Position numbers and translations under genes: made by a program. From Candidatus Poribacteria bacterium (lineage in GTDB: Bacteria > Poribacteria > WGA-4E > WGA-3G): a stretch of 64,000 nucleotides of DNA. Position 1 is the stretch's first letter, and the number at the start of each line of letters is the position of its first letter. The stretch lies in contig JAJECN010000011.1 of assembly GCA_022821965.1 (NCBI GenBank), positions 45,232-109,231 of the forward strand, given 5' to 3'. This document shows positions 61,169-64,000 of the stretch, piece by piece. The notes below the pieces were generated by a model, which searched no databases, was not told where the DNA came from, and saw only the letters and a list, made by a program, of their open reading frames with translations.

Positions 61169-62386
61169 ATGTTTGACAGTTTGACTGAACTCATAGAAAA
61201 AATATCTCTCGGTGAAGACGCAACGATTGAATTCAAAAGAGCGTTGCCGCACAGAAACAGTCTTGCCGACGAAATCGCTGCCTTTGCCAATGCAAGAGGT
61301 GGCGTGATCCTCATCGGGGTTGACGATAGTGGTGAAATCGGCGGAGTTGACAGGCAGGAACTGGATAGGGCAGAGAAAACAGTCGTTGAAATATGTCAGG
61401 ATAGTATTGACCCGATCGTTCTCATTTTTACAGAAAAACTGCGAATTGATGACAAAAATCTGTTAAAAATAGAGGTGCCGAGGAGTTTGTTTGTTCATAA
61501 AACCGCTAACGGATACTTTATTCGTCAAGGAAGTAGCAAACGAGAGATGCCCACCGAGCAGTTAGCGCGGTTGTTCCAAACCCGCTCACAAGCACGTATC
61601 ATCGGCTTTGATGAACAGTTCGTCCCGAACACGAATAAAGATACACTAAGAAAAGAGCTCTATCAGCGATTTATCACAGAAAGTGCTACAGAAGACGAAA
61701 TAGAAGACTTTCTGCTTAAAAGGCGTTTGCTCGTCAAGGAAGGTCAGGAGATCCGCGCCTCTGTAGCCGGTGTCCTGATGTGTTACGAGAAACCCGATGA
61801 TTACCTTTACAATAGTTTCATACAAGCGGTTGTGTATAGCGGAAAAGAAAAAGATGCAAACCACCAGATCGATTCCCAGAACTTTACGGGACCATTAGAC
61901 CAACAGATCATCCAAACGCTGCAATTTGCCAAAAGATATAACGCAGTCGCAGCACGGAAGGATATTGGTAGGGTGGATCTACCACAATACAGCATGCGTG
62001 CCATTTTTGAGGCGATAGTCAATGCTGTTGTGCATAGAGATTATTCAAAAACAGGCTCCAAAGTTCGTCTGTTTATATTTGATGATCGGATTGAGCTTTA
62101 TTCACCGGGGGCATTGGCAAACACGGTGACGGTGGACAATTTACGCTACAGCCAAGCCACACGTAATGAACTCCTCGCCCGACTGCTTTCGGAAGTCACG
62201 CTGGACGATGACACAAGAAAACAGGTAGTTCGCCGCCACTTCTTAGAGCGTAGAGGTGAAGGTGTTGGGATCATTCTAAACGAAAGCGAGGAATTGAGCG
62301 GAAAAACACCTATCTATGAAGTCTTTGATGAGGAATTACGCCTAACAATTTTTGCATCAAGATCTATTTGGGAAGTCCCGGAATAA
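61169..62386 (+). CDS. AlbA_2/Schlafen-like DNA-binding protein with RecG-like ATPase half
   Basis: A 405-residue protein with an N-terminal AlbA_2 (Schlafen-like AAA_4) domain (about 10-135: EDATIEFKRALP, FANARGGVILIGVDDSGEIG, FIRQGSSKREM) and a C-terminal HATPase-like part (about 285-405: AIFEAIVNAVVHRDYSKTGS, RIELYSPGALAN). Such proteins are annotated as putative transcriptional regulators or RecG-related helicases; they are common in mobile regions. GGAG lies before the ATG. It is followed after 6 bp by the enolase-superfamily gene. Confidence 0.85.
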   Translation: MFDSLTELIEKISLGEDATIEFKRALPHRNSLADEIAAFANARGGVILIGVDDSGEIGGVDRQELDRAEKTVVEICQDSIDPIVLIFTEKLRIDDKNLLKIEVPRSLFVHKTANGYFIRQGSSKREMPTEQLARLFQTRSQARIIGFDEQFVPNTNKDTLRKELYQRFITESATEDEIEDFLLKRRLLVKEGQEIRASVAGVLMCYEKPDDYLYNSFIQAVVYSGKEKDANHQIDSQNFTGPLDQQIIQTLQFAKRYNAVAARKDIGRVDLPQYSMRAIFEAIVNAVVHRDYSKTGSKVRLFIFDDRIELYSPGALANTVTVDNLRYSQATRNELLARLLSEVTLDDDTRKQVVRRHFLERRGEGVGIILNESEELSGKTPIYEVFDEELRLTIFASRSIWEVPE

Positions 62387-62392
62387 AAAATA

Positions 62393-63535
62393 ATGTCTAT
62401 ACAACCGTTCAAAATCATCACTGTTGAAAGCCAATGCTACGAATGGGACAAACCGCCTATCTGGAACGGTATGCACGTCTATGATAAGGGCAGGCTCCAT
62501 CTCGTAAAAGTAACTGCGAAAAGAGGGACAGAAGAGGTTGTCGGATACGGTTTCAACGGGGGCACCGCTGCAACTCGTCCGCTCTCTATATTCCCTAAGT
62601 TTGTGGATCTGTTCCGTCCTGCCTTGATTGGTCACGATGTAACGGATACTGCTTACGTTTCACGGTTAGCCGAGAACTATAAAATCTATGGACCGGGTGG
62701 GTATCATACACAGGTTTTGGCAGCGATAAACCAAGCCTGCTGGGATATCCGTGGGAAGATAGAAGGGGAATCGGTTCATGCCTTACTTGGTGGTACGCAG
62801 CGACGCATTCGCACCTATATTGCTGGCGGCTACTACGGTAGAGACAAAGGGTTCGACGAACTCCGCGAAGAGATGGCACGCAACATCAATGAATTCAACG
62901 CCACCGCAGTCAAGATGAAGATCGGAGATCCAGATGCTGGACTTGAAACCGACATCAAACGAATCGAGGTGGTTCGGGAGACGGTTGGCCCCGATATAAC
63001 CCTAATGGTGGATGCGAATTGTGCCTTTTCGGTCGAAAAGGCGAGCGAGTGCCTTCCCGCGCTTCAGGCGAACGACATTTTCTGGTTTGAAGAACCGATT
63101 CACAGTCACGATTATAGAGGGCATAAGGTATTACGGGCGATGGCGCGAGATTATGGCATCCAAATCGCGACGGGAGAAAACGGATATGGTGCACACTATT
63201 TCCAAACGCTCATCGATTATGAAGGCGCGGATGTCTTCAATCTCGATGTTGCTATCCTTCCGGGTTATGAGCCGGCACTACAGGTCGTGGAAGAAGCGTT
63301 GAAAGCCGACAAATTAATCGCCCCGCACGGCGCACAAGAATTGCAAATCCACATCGCCGCGAGCCGAGATAACGGCTTGATGTTAGAATATTATCCCCCC
63401 GCTGTTGACCCCTTACGCGGCGAAATGTTCCTCCCACCGATGGTTTTAGAATCCGATGGACACGTCACAGTTCCAACCCGACCCGGTATCGGTTTTGTTC
63501 CGAATTGGGAACTGCTGAAGTATTACCGTATGTGA
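62393..63535 (+). CDS. Enolase-superfamily enzyme (mandelate racemase/muconate lactonizing type)
   Basis: The 380-residue protein has the two-domain layout of the superfamily. Catalytic and metal residues are seen in AVKMKIGD (KxK base), LMVDANCAF (Asp), FWFEEPIHSHDY (Glu), ATGENGYG (Glu) and LIAPHGAQEL (His), so the MR subgroup is likely. These enzymes abstract a proton next to a carboxylate and act on sugar acids or amino acid derivatives; the substrate is unknown. It starts 6 bp after the AlbA-like gene; there is no good ribosome site, so translation is probably coupled. Confidence 0.9.
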   Translation: MSIQPFKIITVESQCYEWDKPPIWNGMHVYDKGRLHLVKVTAKRGTEEVVGYGFNGGTAATRPLSIFPKFVDLFRPALIGHDVTDTAYVSRLAENYKIYGPGGYHTQVLAAINQACWDIRGKIEGESVHALLGGTQRRIRTYIAGGYYGRDKGFDELREEMARNINEFNATAVKMKIGDPDAGLETDIKRIEVVRETVGPDITLMVDANCAFSVEKASECLPALQANDIFWFEEPIHSHDYRGHKVLRAMARDYGIQIATGENGYGAHYFQTLIDYEGADVFNLDVAILPGYEPALQVVEEALKADKLIAPHGAQELQIHIAASRDNGLMLEYYPPAVDPLRGEMFLPPMVLESDGHVTVPTRPGIGFVPNWELLKYYRM

Positions 63536-63615
63536 TTCAGTAAAACTAATTAACGTGAGTTTGATAAAAGCATATTGTAGCGCGATGCACATCGCATCTG
63601 GGCGAGTACGCCGCA

Positions 63616-63658
63616 AAACTTTCGAGTTTGCGACCATAGCACACAAACTCGAAAGTTT
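63616..63658. repeat. Long inverted repeat AAACTTTCGAGTTTG / CAAACTCGAAAGTTT
   Basis: Perfect 15-base arms 13 bases apart, followed by GTGCTACAA, the same word as in the repeats at 8628 and 14156. It is 80 bp after the enolase-superfamily gene and could act as a terminator or be another repeat of the GTAGCAYAAACT family. No gene is visible from 63536 to the window end. Confidence 0.6.
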
Positions 63659-63924
63659 GTGCTACAAGGGTTGCAAGGTGCGCCTTCGGAGAAAATATCT
63701 CTTATTGAACTGAGGTGATTTATTATCAAACTGGCGTTAATTACGCTCCTATTTTGTTTTCCGTTCAATGAAAAAAATCTGTTACCTATTCCGCGTTTCT
63801 TTCGTTACCTACTATAACAAATTTATGTAATCGCACACAAGGGTACCTACTATTGTAATTAGGGCTATTTAGTTTTAAGACTCCTTACATAATAAGTTTA
63901 ACTGCGAGTATAGGTTTTGAAGCG

Positions 63925-63951
63925 AAAAATCGCGTTGTTTCAGCGATTTTT
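63925..63951. terminator. Terminator-like hairpin AAAAATCGC / GCGATTTTT
   Basis: Nine-base perfect arms with a 9-base loop, and T or A runs on either side, so it could work in both directions. Confidence 0.55.
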
Positions 63952-64000
63952 GTATGTCCGTGAAATCGTAAGACAGACATAGCTGTGTTGCGTAATGCTG

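Noticed and set aside
63550..63768. Minus-strand open frame of 72 codons near the window end
   Set aside because: It runs through the inverted repeat, has no ribosome site and resembles no protein.

Overview
The window looks like a fragment of a Poribacteria-type genome (candidate phylum, often sponge-associated). This is an inference from gene content: several phytanoyl-CoA-dioxygenase (PhyH) genes, secreted LamG and DUF1080 proteins, ECF sigma factors fused to beta-propellers, and futalosine-pathway menaquinone genes. No rRNA, tRNA or CRISPR array was found.

Region 1 (1-22.4 kb, all minus strand) is a signalling and envelope island. It has five ECF-type sigma factors (one cut by the window edge). 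The four complete ones share a layout: sigma2, sigma4, one transmembrane segment, a conserved 40-residue linker, then a different outer domain (WD40 propeller, two BNR/Asp-box propellers, or a small C-terminal domain). Eight copies of a promoter-like element (GCAMCC or TGAGAY, exactly 17 bp, then CGTCACTATA) precede the sigma genes, a PD40 propeller gene and a LamG gene, which suggests an autoregulated ECF regulon. The same island holds two long genes that ordinary annotation would split at an in-frame UGA. In both, UGA follows a Cys codon inside a thioredoxin-like domain, and a hairpin with a GGT loop lies at the same distance downstream, so both are read here as selenoproteins. Their C-terminal domain is the same one carried by one of the sigma factors.

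Region 2 (22.6-31.7 kb) has a GH32 glycosidase, an unusual IscU-like/IscA-like pair, a stand-alone IS605-type TnpB element, a PhyH gene with a decayed sister copy, two tandem secreted proteins, and a menaquinone operon (mqnE, mqnA) ending in a Fur-family regulator.

Region 3 (31.8-43 kb) has housekeeping and metabolic genes: sugar isomerase, SAM hydroxide adenosyltransferase, Uma2-type nuclease, trpS, LamG protein, RRM protein with a long leader, polA, a thioredoxin-reductase-like flavoprotein and a UbiD-family decarboxylase that could serve menaquinone synthesis.

Region 4 (43-64 kb) has a PD40 protein, TPR protein, two DUF1080 proteins, a BMP-type binding protein with its ATPase but no permease, an amidohydrolase, DUF1326, two small gene pairs of possible toxin-antitoxin type, two tandem PhyH genes, a metallophosphoesterase, an overlapping PhnY-like/PhnZ pair for C-P bond cleavage, an AlbA/RecG-like regulator and an enolase-superfamily enzyme.

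Nine secreted proteins scattered across the window end in the same short tail (V-x-P-x-x-K-L-A-T-T-W-G-x-L-K), a candidate C-terminal sorting signal. Housekeeping-type promoters (TTGACA, 16-18 bp, TATAAT-like) precede many other genes.
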